NCBI RefSeq assembly: GCF_009857435.1
Contig: NZ_WWCK01000003.1
Location: 310,001 to 374,000 of the forward strand
Length of the DNA: 64,000 nucleotides
Reading direction: 5' to 3'
Source: Duganella rivi
GTDB lineage: Bacteria; Pseudomonadota; Gammaproteobacteria; Burkholderiales; Burkholderiaceae_D
Positions within the stretch are counted from its first letter, which is position 1; every line of letters begins with the position of its first letter. A program made the translations under genes and the position numbers. The notes beneath the pieces were generated by a model, which saw only the letters and a list, made by a program, of their open reading frames with translations, had not been told where the DNA came from and ran no database searches. Below, piece by piece: positions 43,249 through 55,218 of the stretch.

Positions 43249-44451
43249 TTAGAAGACGAAATCGATGCCTGCGGCATAAACGTTGACGGAGCTACCCGCA
43301 AAACCCGGCTTGGCGTTGACGAAGTAGCCGTTGCCCTCGCGCGTCTTGATGCGATCCACCTGCACCTTGAACGCGGCGGACTTGTAGAAGTCCCAGCGCA
43401 AGCCGACGCCGGTAGTCGACTGCAGGCCGGCCTTGACCGCGCCGTTGATGGCGGCGCTGAGCGGCGCCAGCGGGCCGGTGGTCGGCAGCGATGCGAAGCT
43501 GCGGCGGCTGTCCTGCTTCACGTCGCCGTGCACAACGTAAGGCACAAACTTGCCGTAGCGGTAGCCCAGCATCAAATACCAGGAGCTGGTGTCCTGCACC
43601 AGGCGCGTATCGGTCTTGCGCTTGGCGTATTCGGCCTGGCCGATGATGTTGTTGTAGTCCATGCTGATGCCGGCCGAGTTGAACGTGCCTTTCACATCGG
43701 TCAGCGGAATCTCGGCCAGTACGGAAGTGAGGCCTGCGCCGCGCACGGTGGCGACCAGCGTATTCAGGCTGGCGTTGTCATACAGCCCGAAGGTGGCGCG
43801 CGAATGGCCGATACGATAGGTGAAAGGGCCGTTTTCCAGCAGCAGCTGGCTGGAGAACACCGGCTTGAATTCGAGGTAGTAGTTGCCCGGCGCACGCACT
43901 TTGGTGCGTCCATACGCCACCTGTGCAGTCAGCGTACTGTCGCCGAAACTGTGCTGGTATATCAGGTCGCCGCCGTCCGCATTGTCGGCGGTAACCTGCC
44001 GGTACACTTCATTTGGCGGGCGCAGCATGGTGTTGGCGTAGCCGACGTTGCGCACGTCAGAGATCATGTACACCGGCAGCCCGATGCGGCCGAGGCGCAG
44101 CGAGAAGTCGTCGTTCAGGCGTATCTTGGCGAAGGCCCACGCCAGCTCGGCGCCGTATTGATCGTTATTGCCGTTCTTGCGCACCAGGCCTTGCAGCGTG
44201 AACGACACCGTGTCGCTGTACTTGGCGGTGGCTTGCAGGCCGAGGTTGGAGTCGACGCCGGGACGCGCATCTTTGCCGACGCCGGCGGCCTGGTTGGTGC
44301 GGTTGAATTCCGCCATGTCGGTATTGGTGGCGGTGAGTGCGGCGGTGCCGAAGCCGCTGACGGTGATGGGCATGCCATCTTGCGCATGGGTGGTGAGGCT
44401 GAGCGTACTGAGGATCGCTAAGGTGCTAACGGCGAGCGTGGGTTGTTTCAT
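43249..44451 (-). CDS. Outer-membrane porin-like protein
   Basis: The 400-residue protein has a signal peptide (ends THAQD) and a beta-barrel with alternating aromatic/polar strands and a terminal Phe (AAGIDFVF). GGGGAGACACG precedes the ATG at 44451. The downstream neighbour is PstS-like. The pair resembles porin/periplasmic-protein units found in Massilia-type genomes, function unproven. The gap 44452-44679 upstream holds its promoter (CATACT on the minus strand) and no gene. Confidence 0.82.
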   Translation of the reverse strand: MKQPTLAVSTLAILSTLSLTTHAQDGMPITVSGFGTAALTATNTDMAEFNRTNQAAGVGKDARPGVDSNLGLQATAKYSDTVSFTLQGLVRKNGNNDQYGAELAWAFAKIRLNDDFSLRLGRIGLPVYMISDVRNVGYANTMLRPPNEVYRQVTADNADGGDLIYQHSFGDSTLTAQVAYGRTKVRAPGNYYLEFKPVFSSQLLLENGPFTYRIGHSRATFGLYDNASLNTLVATVRGAGLTSVLAEIPLTDVKGTFNSAGISMDYNNIIGQAEYAKRKTDTRLVQDTSSWYLMLGYRYGKFVPYVVHGDVKQDSRRSFASLPTTGPLAPLSAAINGAVKAGLQSTTGVGLRWDFYKSAAFKVQVDRIKTREGNGYFVNAKPGFAGSSVNVYAAGIDFVF

Positions 44452-44679
44452 CGTGTCTCCCCTCCATGATTGTTGTTGTGGAACTGCTTTTTTAGTATGG
44501 GTGTTTTTCCAGGAAATGTCACAATTCCGTTGTGGGGAGGCAACGGATTGCAAGATGCGAGCGCTATCATATGATGCAAACAGCAAGCTTACCTAAAGGG
44601 TATCTACGAAATTCATAGGGCGGCGATGCTGGCCGAGTTGCATGCGAATGACACAATTCCCCCGTTCGACGTTGTCGCG

Positions 44680-44961
44680 TTAGCGATGAAAATCGACTTG
44701 AAAACGCACGGGGCCGACCAGCTTTACTTCGTGTTCGATCTGCGGCTCGACTACGCCGTGCTGCTCGGGTGTCAGCAGCACTTCCTCCGCCGGGACGCGG
44801 GCGTCGGTGATGCGGTATAGCAGGCTGCCTTCGAGGATGGTGATGCGGCCCCACACGCCGGCGGCGGTGGTGTGGCTGCGTTGCAGCGCGGCCGGGATGC
44901 TGTCCTCGGTGAAGACGGCGGTGCTCTTGTAGTGGCTTGCGGTATCGGGAATGCTTTTCAT
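44680..44961 (-). CDS. DUF1971 protein (cupin-like, YeaR/TehB N-domain type)
   Basis: The 93-residue protein has the DUF1971 pattern (MKSIPDTASHYKSTAVFTEDSIPAAL…GVWGRITILEGSLLYRIT…VVEPQIEHEVKLVGPVRFQVDF), a small cupin-like fold found in nitrate/nitrite-induced YeaR. It starts at the ATG 44961 with AAGGAACACCACC ahead. It is 16 bp after the truncated globin gene, so it belongs to the oxidase-globin operon; this suggests a link to nitrosative or redox stress. Confidence 0.85.
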   Translation of the reverse strand: MKSIPDTASHYKSTAVFTEDSIPAALQRSHTTAAGVWGRITILEGSLLYRITDARVPAEEVLLTPEQHGVVEPQIEHEVKLVGPVRFQVDFHR

Positions 44962-44977
44962 GGTGGTGTTCCTTGGG

Positions 44978-45355
44978 TTAGGCGACTTTAACTTCGCCGA
45001 AAAATCCGTATTGCAGGCTGGCGGCGATGCGGCGCGAGACGACCTGGAATTCGGCGGCGTCTTCGGCGCTGAACAAGCGCTTGGTGGCAGCATCGAACAG
45101 CTTTAGCCAGCGCTGGAAGTGCTCCGGCTGGACGCCGTTGAGCAGCATGTGTTTGCCGAAGACGTTGCCCTGGAAGCCACGCGTTTTCAGCATGACGGTG
45201 CACCAGAAGTCGACCATGCGGGCGAGGTGCGGCGTCCAGTTTTCGCCGATGGCCTGGTCGAAGACGGGGCCGAGTTCAGGATCGGCGCGCACGCCGTCAT
45301 AAAATTCGTGGACCAGCGTGGTGATTGATTCTTCGTTGAGTGCTAGTTGTGACAT
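44978..45355 (-). CDS. Group III truncated haemoglobin
   Basis: The 125-residue globin has group-III trHb features: VHEFYDGVRADPELGPVFDQAI, proximal-region HLARMVDFWCTVMLKTRGFQGNVFGKHMLL, and a trailing Phe/His set. It binds O2/NO at a b-type haem. The start was chosen at MSQLALNEE (45355), 32 codons inside a longer frame. It lies in the operon of the cbb3-type oxidase and overlaps the preceding membrane-protein gene by 59 bp. Confidence 0.9.
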   Translation of the reverse strand: MSQLALNEESITTLVHEFYDGVRADPELGPVFDQAIGENWTPHLARMVDFWCTVMLKTRGFQGNVFGKHMLLNGVQPEHFQRWLKLFDAATKRLFSAEDAAEFQVVSRRIAASLQYGFFGEVKVA

Positions 45356-45899
45356 GATGTACTTCTCTGGTTGTGTGAAGGCGCCAGCCCCAGACAAGGG
45401 CAATGGCGATGGATGCGGCCACCAGTGCGACGCCGGTGGTGACTTGGTCATCCAGCAGGTAGGCGTTGCACAGGCGTTGCGGCATGTTCTGGTATTGGAT
45501 GCCGGCGATGGCGGTCATCCAGCACAGGTTCCCCATGTAGAACAGCTGGACGATCCAGTTGGCGCGCTGCAGCGAGCCGGGAAGGATGGCGCCCAACGCC
45601 AGCAGGGAGAGGAATTTGGCGGCTTCGATTTGTGTGCTGGTGATGCTCAGCTCCAGCGCGCGCGGGATCATCCAGTAGGCGCTGACCAAGAGCAGGGCGG
45701 TGAGGCCGGTGACGCCGTGCTGGTCGAAGATGGCCAAACGATGCAGCCCGCGCGCAGCAGGTGCGAGCAGCCAGCCGGCGGCGACGATCATCGGCAGTTG
45801 CAGCAGCATGTGGCGCAGCATGGCGGCTTCCAGCCAGTCGCGCAGCAGAAGGGCAGCCAGCAGGCAAGCTGCGCCAGCGATGATGCGGCGCGCACTCAT
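45297..45899 (-). CDS. Membrane protein of the cbb3 oxidase operon, unknown function
   Basis: The 200-residue protein has five or six hydrophobic helices (IIAGAACLLAALLL, MLLQLPMIVAAGWLL, GLTALLLVSAYWMIP, FLSLLALGAILPGSL, LFYMGNLCWMTAIAGIQY, GVALVAASIAIALVWGW) and a His/Arg-rich tail that overlaps the globin start. Its place between SCO and the globin suggests an assembly or copper-handling role, as in similar oxidase operons. No certain family. Confidence 0.75.
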   Translation of the reverse strand: MSARRIIAGAACLLAALLLRDWLEAAMLRHMLLQLPMIVAAGWLLAPAARGLHRLAIFDQHGVTGLTALLLVSAYWMIPRALELSITSTQIEAAKFLSLLALGAILPGSLQRANWIVQLFYMGNLCWMTAIAGIQYQNMPQRLCNAYLLDDQVTTGVALVAASIAIALVWGWRLHTTREVHHVTTSTQRRINHHAGPRIL

Positions 45900-46549
45900 C
45901 GCGTTTCTCCGAGCGCGAGGTGGGAGGCGGGCGCCGGGCCGGGGCGGCGCGCCATGGCGACGGCCAGCTCCAGTGCTTGCGCCGGATGCTCAAAGTCGGT
46001 GATGCGCGCGAGCCGGCCTTCGCGGTCGATCAAATGGAAGGCAGCATTGTGCTGGAACTCGCCGATCGGCGCGGGCAGCACGACGATGCCAAGCGTATCG
46101 AGCAGCGCCTTGCGTTCATCTTCGCGCTCAAAGCCGATCATGCGCCATAGTGCCGGATCGGCGTGCATGCGTTTCGCATACGCCGCCAGCACCGGCGCCG
46201 TGTCGCGCGGATCAAAGCTGATGCTGAGCAGCCGCACGTCATCCTGCAAACCGCGCTTGCGGATCTCGTCCTGCATCTGCTGGTACTCTGTGCCCAGCAC
46301 CGAACACACCGCATTGCAGCTGGTGTAGATAAAGCTGACGATCGCCACCCGGCCATCCGCATGCGCCGCCACATTCGGCACCGGCACCGGCTCGCGGCTG
46401 ATGGCCAGGCGGCGGCCGTCCTCGGTGGACACCACCTCAAAGCCCATCGAGCCTTGATGCAAGGCCGCTGCGCCTAAGCCGCACACCAGCAGCAAGGCTG
46501 CCAGCGTGGGCCGCAGTGATTTACTCTTTGAGTTTTGCGAGGTCTTCAT
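45896..46549 (-). CDS. SCO1/SenC family copper chaperone
   Basis: The 217-residue membrane-anchored thioredoxin-fold protein has the copper motif C-x-x-x-C (YTSCNAVC) and a distal His (FQHNAAFHLID). It has an N-terminal helix (PTLAALLLVCGLGAAALH). It inserts Cu into the binuclear centre of oxidases. The start at 46549 overlaps the preceding cytochrome by 29 bp; ATG 46555 is an alternative. Overlap of 4 bp with the downstream membrane-protein gene. Confidence 0.9.
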   Translation of the reverse strand: MKTSQNSKSKSLRPTLAALLLVCGLGAAALHQGSMGFEVVSTEDGRRLAISREPVPVPNVAAHADGRVAIVSFIYTSCNAVCSVLGTEYQQMQDEIRKRGLQDDVRLLSISFDPRDTAPVLAAYAKRMHADPALWRMIGFEREDERKALLDTLGIVVLPAPIGEFQHNAAFHLIDREGRLARITDFEHPAQALELAVAMARRPGPAPASHLALGETR

Positions 46550-47105
46550 CGCCATTCCATGGATCTTTACGATCCTTGCCCGCTTCACGTTCGGCCTTCA
46601 CTGCCTCCGCCGCGATCTTGCCCGCGCTGTTGCCGAAGTTTGTGCGAATGTAGGTCAGCACCGCCGCGATCTCGGCATCATTCAGCTTATCTTTAAAGGC
46701 CGGCATCTGGCCGCTGTAAGCCACGTCCTTGACCGTCAGCTTGCCGACTACGCCGTGCAGCAAAATATTGACCGGCACCTTGTCTGCCGCCAGTACCCAT
46801 TCCGAGCCGCCCAGCGGCGGGAACACGCCGGGCAAACCCACGCCGCTGGCTTGATGGCAGGCGACGCAATTGGCCGTGTAGACCTGTGCACCGTCGGCCG
46901 CACCGCCGGCAGCGGCGGGCTTGCCTTCAAGCGTGGCATAGGTGCGCTGATCGCCCAGTTCCGGCGCATCATTGCCGCCATTTAGGAAAATATAGCTGAC
47001 CGCCCAAATCACCAGCGCCGACACCACCAGCAGCACCAGGCGCGGCACCGGGCGATTGCGCTCATACGGATCGGGATTTTCACGCGCGCGCGCATCGTTG
47101 TTCAT
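46521..47105 (-). CDS. Membrane-anchored single-haem cytochrome c (CcoP-like)
   Basis: The 194-residue protein has an N-terminal helix (LVLLVVSALVIWAVSYIFL), a haem site CVACH, and the distal Met segment SGQMPAFKDKL. Cbb3 oxidases normally use a di-haem CcoP; this one has a single CxxCH, so it acts as a simpler third subunit. The start overlaps the ccoO stop (ATGA). The C-terminal tail is highly charged. Confidence 0.88.
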   Translation of the reverse strand: MNNDARARENPDPYERNRPVPRLVLLVVSALVIWAVSYIFLNGGNDAPELGDQRTYATLEGKPAAAGGAADGAQVYTANCVACHQASGVGLPGVFPPLGGSEWVLAADKVPVNILLHGVVGKLTVKDVAYSGQMPAFKDKLNDAEIAAVLTYIRTNFGNSAGKIAAEAVKAEREAGKDRKDPWNGDEDLAKLKE

Positions 47106-47689
47106 TTCAGTTTCCCTTCAAAGACGGGATAGGTGTGATCCAGTCCCTGCATGTAGGTCACCAAGTCCAGCGCCTCCTGGCGCGCCACCACCACTTTGCC
47201 GGGCGGCTTGTAGCCCGGCGGCAGCGTCAGTACCCGATCGCCCGGTTCAGCCTTTTCCTTCACCTCGAACAGGAACGGATAGGCGGGCATGACGGAACCC
47301 GGCGTGTAGGCGCGCGGCTGATACAGATGGCCGAGATGCCAGTCCTGGCTAGGCTGGCGCGCGCCGATGTTGAACAAATCCGGCCCGGTGCGCATGGTGC
47401 CCAGCAGGTGCGGTTTGTCGTAGTGGTAGTCTGCGGCCACCGAGGCGCGGCCCCAGCCCCGCTTATCATCCGGCGCAAACGCGCGGTCGCGCGGCTGCTG
47501 CGAGTGGCAGTAGATGCAGCCGTTGGCGATATACACCTCGCGCCCGCGCAGCTGCGCCGAGGTGTAAGGCTTGAGCGCCTTGGGCGGCTCCACCGGTTTC
47601 AATTGCAGGAAGGGCACCACCACCAGCGCGGAAGTCGCCAGCGCCAGCGTAACCATGGCACCGCTCAGGAGTTTGAGTTCGTCATTCAT
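47102..47689 (-). CDS. ccoO: cbb3-type cytochrome c oxidase subunit II
   Basis: The 195-residue CcoO-type monohaem cytochrome has an N-terminal anchor (MVTLALATSALVVVPFLQL), haem site CIYCH, and conserved blocks RGREVYIANGCIYCHSQQ, GPDLFNIG and MPAYPFLF. It passes electrons to CcoN. The start was chosen at MNDELKLL (47689), 36 codons inside the frame; it begins 1 bp after the ccoN stop. Confidence 0.93.
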   Translation of the reverse strand: MNDELKLLSGAMVTLALATSALVVVPFLQLKPVEPPKALKPYTSAQLRGREVYIANGCIYCHSQQPRDRAFAPDDKRGWGRASVAADYHYDKPHLLGTMRTGPDLFNIGARQPSQDWHLGHLYQPRAYTPGSVMPAYPFLFEVKEKAEPGDRVLTLPPGYKPPGKVVVARQEALDLVTYMQGLDHTYPVFEGKLK

Positions 47690-47690
47690 A

Positions 47691-49238
47691 TCAGGCTCCA
47701 GCCAGTTTGGAGGTGTGCAGCAGCGCCGCGCCAGTACGCGCCGGACCGTAACGGAACACCATGGCGAGGAAGTGAGCGGCAAATACGATATGACCAAGCG
47801 TCATCACGGCGCCGCCCAGCGAACGGCTTTGCAGGTAAGGCAGCGTTACCGTCACCGAATCCATGAACGGCTTGGCGGCATCCAGCATGGCCAGGCCTTG
47901 CAGCCAGCCGCCGATGGTCAAGCCGATGAAGTACACCGCGAAGCCCGCGACCACCAGCCAGAAGTGCGCCGCAATCAGGCTTGGATATGGCCATTCCCAT
48001 GCCATCACGCGCGGCATCACAAAGTAAATCGCGCCGAACATCACCATGGTGAAGAAACCATACAGGCCAAGATGCGCGTGCGCCACCGTAAAGTGGGTGA
48101 AGTGAGCCACCCGGTTTACCGCGCGTATCGCTTCTATCGAGCCTTGGATGGAACTCAGCGTGTACATCATGCCGCCCAAGACGATGAAGCGCAGCGTCGG
48201 CGAGTAGATCAGGCGCGAGAAGTGGCCGCGCATGGTCAAGTGCTGGTTCACCGAGAACGAGATCACCGGCACGATCATCATCACGCTTTGCACGATGGAG
48301 AGCGTAATCAGCCAGCCCGGCACCGGGCCGCCGATCAAGTGGTGGCCGCCGACCTGGCCGTAGAAGAAGGCCAGCGTCCAAAAGCCGAGCAGCGACAAAT
48401 TGTACGACTGCACCGGACGGCCGATAATCTTGGGCAGGAAGTAGTAGACCGAGGCCAGCGCCATCGGCGTGTAGAACAGGCCCAGTACATTGTGGCCGAA
48501 CCACCAGTTCATGGTCGCTTGCTGCACGCCGAAGTGGGTGGCCGGCAGATTCCCGATCAAGAACAGGATGGGGAACCAGAACAGCGCGGCGCCCATGTAC
48601 CACACCGACACGTACAAGTGATCGACCTTGCGCGCCTGGAGCGTGTACACCAGCGGAAGTCCCATCAGCGCGCCGCCGATCACAATCAGCACGTCCACTT
48701 GCCACGGAATCTCCAGCCATTCCATGCCGTCGCTGATGCCTGCGGCGATGCAGCCGACGCCCGCAATCAGGCCGGCGTTCCACAGCATGCAGCCAAGGAT
48801 GGCGTAACGCCCCCCGAGCAGCGGTGTTTTCAACAAGCGCGGCAGCAGCCAGTAGGCGACGCCGAAGGCAGCCATCGGCGCCCAGCCATAGGCGATGATG
48901 TTGAGGTGGATGGTGCGGATGCGGCCAAAAGTCAGCCACGCCTGCTGCACCAGCCAGTCCGGTTCGTGCAGCTTGATGGAACTGGTGAGCCCCGCCAGCG
49001 AGCCTGCAATCAGCCACACCACGGCACATGACAGGAACACAAAGGTAATAACGGCCGTGGAGCGGTCGGCCGCTTCGCGGTCCGGCGGCACCGAGCCGCC
49101 GATTTCGCCGGGATTGAAAATGACCTCGGCCGCTTCCGACGAGGGATCGAACAGGCGTTTGCGCAGTGACCAGATAAAAACAAACAGCCCGGTAATCGAT
49201 AGCACAAACGAGGACAAAAGTATCGTGACTGTATCCAT
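47691..49238 (-). CDS. ccoN: cbb3-type cytochrome c oxidase subunit I with CcoS-like N-terminal extension
   Basis: The 515-residue catalytic subunit has haem-copper signatures: TFGRIRTIHLNIIAYGW (low-spin haem His), NWWFGHNVLGLFYTP (Cu-B His), GGHHLIGG (Cu-B histidine pair), TVAHAHLGLYGF (two haem His). No NorB glutamates are present. The first 50 residues hold a separate helix (FVLSITGLFVFIWSLRK) followed by RLFDPSSEAAEVIF, resembling the CcoS maturation protein (F-x-W-x-x-x-x-x-x-F-D-x-x-x-x-x-A-x-x-I). So CcoS looks fused to CcoN. It is the first gene of the oxidase-SCO-globin operon. No FNR box was found upstream. Confidence 0.9.
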   Translation of the reverse strand: MDTVTILLSSFVLSITGLFVFIWSLRKRLFDPSSEAAEVIFNPGEIGGSVPPDREAADRSTAVITFVFLSCAVVWLIAGSLAGLTSSIKLHEPDWLVQQAWLTFGRIRTIHLNIIAYGWAPMAAFGVAYWLLPRLLKTPLLGGRYAILGCMLWNAGLIAGVGCIAAGISDGMEWLEIPWQVDVLIVIGGALMGLPLVYTLQARKVDHLYVSVWYMGAALFWFPILFLIGNLPATHFGVQQATMNWWFGHNVLGLFYTPMALASVYYFLPKIIGRPVQSYNLSLLGFWTLAFFYGQVGGHHLIGGPVPGWLITLSIVQSVMMIVPVISFSVNQHLTMRGHFSRLIYSPTLRFIVLGGMMYTLSSIQGSIEAIRAVNRVAHFTHFTVAHAHLGLYGFFTMVMFGAIYFVMPRVMAWEWPYPSLIAAHFWLVVAGFAVYFIGLTIGGWLQGLAMLDAAKPFMDSVTVTLPYLQSRSLGGAVMTLGHIVFAAHFLAMVFRYGPARTGAALLHTSKLAGA

Positions 49239-49365
49239 GATTTTGGCGGTGGCTTAAAGATTCATATGAAATACTACATTAAATATCGAACTTATACAAC
49301 TGCGTTTCATGATAAAAGAATGACCACATTAGCCAATACCCCTAAAAGAGGGATGCTGGAACTCC

Positions 49366-52914
<3,549 letters not shown>

Positions 52915-53031
52915 GGCGGGTTCGCGGGGTTGTCAACGATGAGCCACTATAGCGTAAATATTGTCATAATGGTTTGGCATTCTCGCCACGCGCAGGGTAT
53001 ATTTTCTTATCTTATTTATAGAGAGGATGCG

Positions 53032-54717
53032 TTGATTGTCGCGATCTCGGTGGTATTCGCCGTACTAGTTGGGCTGTTATCCCTTGTAAGCCACGTCCGC
53101 CAGAAAGCCTGGCGCGACGCCGCGCTACAGCGCAGCAGCGAGAGCGAGCGGCGTGCACGCGTGCTGGCCGATACGCTGCCGCTGCTGATCGCCTATCTGG
53201 ATCGCGACCTGCGCTACCGCTTCGCCAATGCCTACTACCGCACCCAGTGGGGCATCGACCCGCAAGACATGATCGGCAAGACCGTCAGCGAAGTATTCGG
53301 CGCGGCCGCCGAACCGTGGCTCGAGGATCTGCACGCCGCGCTGTCCGGGCGTCGCTTGCATTACGAACGCGACTTCCATGGCGAAGACGGCATCCGCCAC
53401 TTCCTGGTCGACCTGGTGCCGGACGTCGGCAAGGACGGCAAGGTGGCCGGCTTCTACCTGACCGCGATGAACATCACCGACCGTAAAAACAGCGAGCAGC
53501 GCGCCGAGGCGGCCAGCCGCGCCAAGAGCGAATTCGTGGCGAATATGAGTCACGAGATCCGCACGCCGATGAACGCGGTGCTGGGCGTGGCCTACCTGCT
53601 GGAGAATACGCCGCTCAGCCACACGCAGAAGGAGTATGTAGGGATGATCCGCTCCTCCGGGCAGGTGCTGCTGGGGATTTTGAACGATGTGCTGGACTTT
53701 TCCAAGATCGAGGCGGGGCGCATGGAGCTGTCGCCCGCGCCGTTCCGCCTGCGCGAACTGCTCGATGCGGTTACCAATGTGATGACGGTCAACGCGGCTT
53801 CGCGCGGCATCAGCTTATCGACCAGCACCGACGCCGAGGTGCCGCCGGTGCTGGTGGGCGACGCCATGCGCTTGCAGCAGATACTCATCAACCTGGTGGG
53901 TAATGCCATTAAATTTACCGAACGTGGCGGCGTCACGGTGCGGGCCGCGCTGGCCGCGCCCGATCAGGGCCAGGGCGCTCGCCTGCGCTTCTCGGTGCGC
54001 GACACCGGCATCGGCATGGACTCCGAGCAGCAGAGGCGCTTGTTCACCGCCTTCAGTCAAGCCGACGCTTCGACCACGCGGCGTTTCGGCGGCACCGGCC
54101 TGGGATTGGCCATTTGCCGCCGCTTGGCGGAGCTGATGGGCGGCGAAATTTCAGTGCGCAGCATGCAGGGGGCGGGCAGCGAGTTTGTGGTGACGCTGCC
54201 GTTTACCGTCGGCGATGCAGAAGCAAAGCTGGATGCGCCGTTGTGGCAAGGCGCGGCGACGGAGGGCTGGCTGTTGCCGGAGCCTGCGCCGCTGGTCGAA
54301 GCAGAGCCGCCGGCGGAAGCTGCTCCACGCTTGCGTGGCCTGCGCGTGCTGCTGGTGGAAGATCATCCGCTCAACCAGGTGGTGGCGCGCGGCATGCTGG
54401 AGCACGCCGGCGCCAGCGTGGATCTGGCGGAGAACGGCCAGTTGGCGCTGGATCGCCTGCGCGAACACGCTGCCGACTACGACCTGGTGCTGATGGACGT
54501 GCAGATGCCGGTGATGGACGGCTTCGAGGCCACCCGCCAGGCGCGCCGCCAGCTGGGATTGACGCTGCCGATCCTGGCCATGACGGCAGGCGTTATGCAG
54601 TCGGAGCAGGATCAATGCATCGCCGCCGGCATGGACGATTTCATCGCCAAGCCGGTCGACGTCGAGCAAATGCTGGACACCATTTCGCGCCACTGGGCTG
54701 CAATTCGCGCCAGCTAG
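53032..54717 (+). CDS. PAS hybrid sensor kinase
   Basis: The 561-residue protein has one N-terminal helix ([21 protein letters not shown]), PAS ([32 protein letters not shown]), HisKA ([13 protein letters not shown]), HATPase ([19 protein letters not shown]) and a receiver ([21 protein letters not shown]). The TTG at 53032 was chosen because GAGAGG lies five bases ahead and a helix follows; ATG 52939 or 52969 would add a short segment. It is divergent to, and similar to, the MASE1 kinase. Confidence 0.88.
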   Translation: MIVAISVVFAVLVGLLSLVSHVRQKAWRDAALQRSSESERRARVLADTLPLLIAYLDRDLRYRFANAYYRTQWGIDPQDMIGKTVSEVFGAAAEPWLEDLHAALSGRRLHYERDFHGEDGIRHFLVDLVPDVGKDGKVAGFYLTAMNITDRKNSEQRAEAASRAKSEFVANMSHEIRTPMNAVLGVAYLLENTPLSHTQKEYVGMIRSSGQVLLGILNDVLDFSKIEAGRMELSPAPFRLRELLDAVTNVMTVNAASRGISLSTSTDAEVPPVLVGDAMRLQQILINLVGNAIKFTERGGVTVRAALAAPDQGQGARLRFSVRDTGIGMDSEQQRRLFTAFSQADASTTRRFGGTGLGLAICRRLAELMGGEISVRSMQGAGSEFVVTLPFTVGDAEAKLDAPLWQGAATEGWLLPEPAPLVEAEPPAEAAPRLRGLRVLLVEDHPLNQVVARGMLEHAGASVDLAENGQLALDRLREHAADYDLVLMDVQMPVMDGFEATRQARRQLGLTLPILAMTAGVMQSEQDQCIAAGMDDFIAKPVDVEQMLDTISRHWAAIRAS

Positions 54718-54756
54718 CGCCATTTCGTCGCACGGCCGCACGCCGAGGCGGGGCAA

Positions 54757-54784
54757 TGGATAAAGTGAGCTCACACTTTATCCA
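54757..54784. promoter_or_regulatory. 28-bp perfect inverted repeat ahead of the DUF2141 operon
   Basis: Arms TGGATAAAGTG and CACTTTATCCA are separated by AGCTCA. The repeat ends 14 bp before the DUF2141 start codon and is 39 bp after the kinase stop. There is no T-run, so it looks more like an operator or a leader hairpin than a terminator. Confidence 0.6.
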
Positions 54785-54798
54785 CACAGGAGCCCAGC

Positions 54799-55206
54799 AT
54801 GTCCCGATTGATGTTTGCCTTGTTGTTCGCCGTTGCCGCACCGGCGTTTGCCGCCAACCTGACCGTCAACGTGGACGGCGTTTCCAACGCAGATGGCCAG
54901 ATCATGATCGCGGTTTTCAACTCTGCCGATACCTTCCCGGTGAAGCCAGTGCGCGCACTGGCCGTGCCTGCGCAGAGCGGCAAGGTGCAATTGGTGGTGC
55001 CGGATTTGCCGGCCGGTGATTATGCGCTGGCCGTTTATCACGACGCCAACGGTAACGGCAAACTGGATCGCAATCTGGTTGGCATGCCGATCGAGGACTA
55101 TGCCTTTAGCAATAACGCCATGGGCAAGCGCGGCGCGCCGGGTTTTGACGATGCGCGAATAGCGCTGCCGGCCGGCGGCGCCACGGTCAGCGTCAACCTG
55201 CGCTGA
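54799..55206 (+). CDS. DUF2141 exported protein
   Basis: The 135-residue protein has a signal peptide (ends APAFA-ANLT) and the DUF2141 beta-sandwich pattern (VDGVSNADGQIMIAVFNSADTF; DLPAGDYALAVYHDANGNGKLDRNLVGMPIEDYAFSNNA). The HDANGNGKLD loop could bind Ca2+. Its function is unknown. It is 12 bp before the carotenoid oxygenase gene, same operon. Confidence 0.92.
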   Translation: MSRLMFALLFAVAAPAFAANLTVNVDGVSNADGQIMIAVFNSADTFPVKPVRALAVPAQSGKVQLVVPDLPAGDYALAVYHDANGNGKLDRNLVGMPIEDYAFSNNAMGKRGAPGFDDARIALPAGGATVSVNLR

Positions 55207-55218
55207 ACGGAGGCCGAT

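Noticed and set aside
44452..44560. Pho box upstream of the porin/PstS-like pair
   Set aside because: Only one ATGTCAC half-site is present, without a second at the right spacing.
47691..49238. Nitric oxide reductase NorB instead of an oxidase
   Set aside because: The NorB glutamates are missing and the neighbouring subunit is CcoO, so cbb3-type is better.
49239..49365. FNR/ANR box ahead of ccoN
   Set aside because: No TTGAT-N4-ATCAA or near match was found in the 127-bp control region on either strand.
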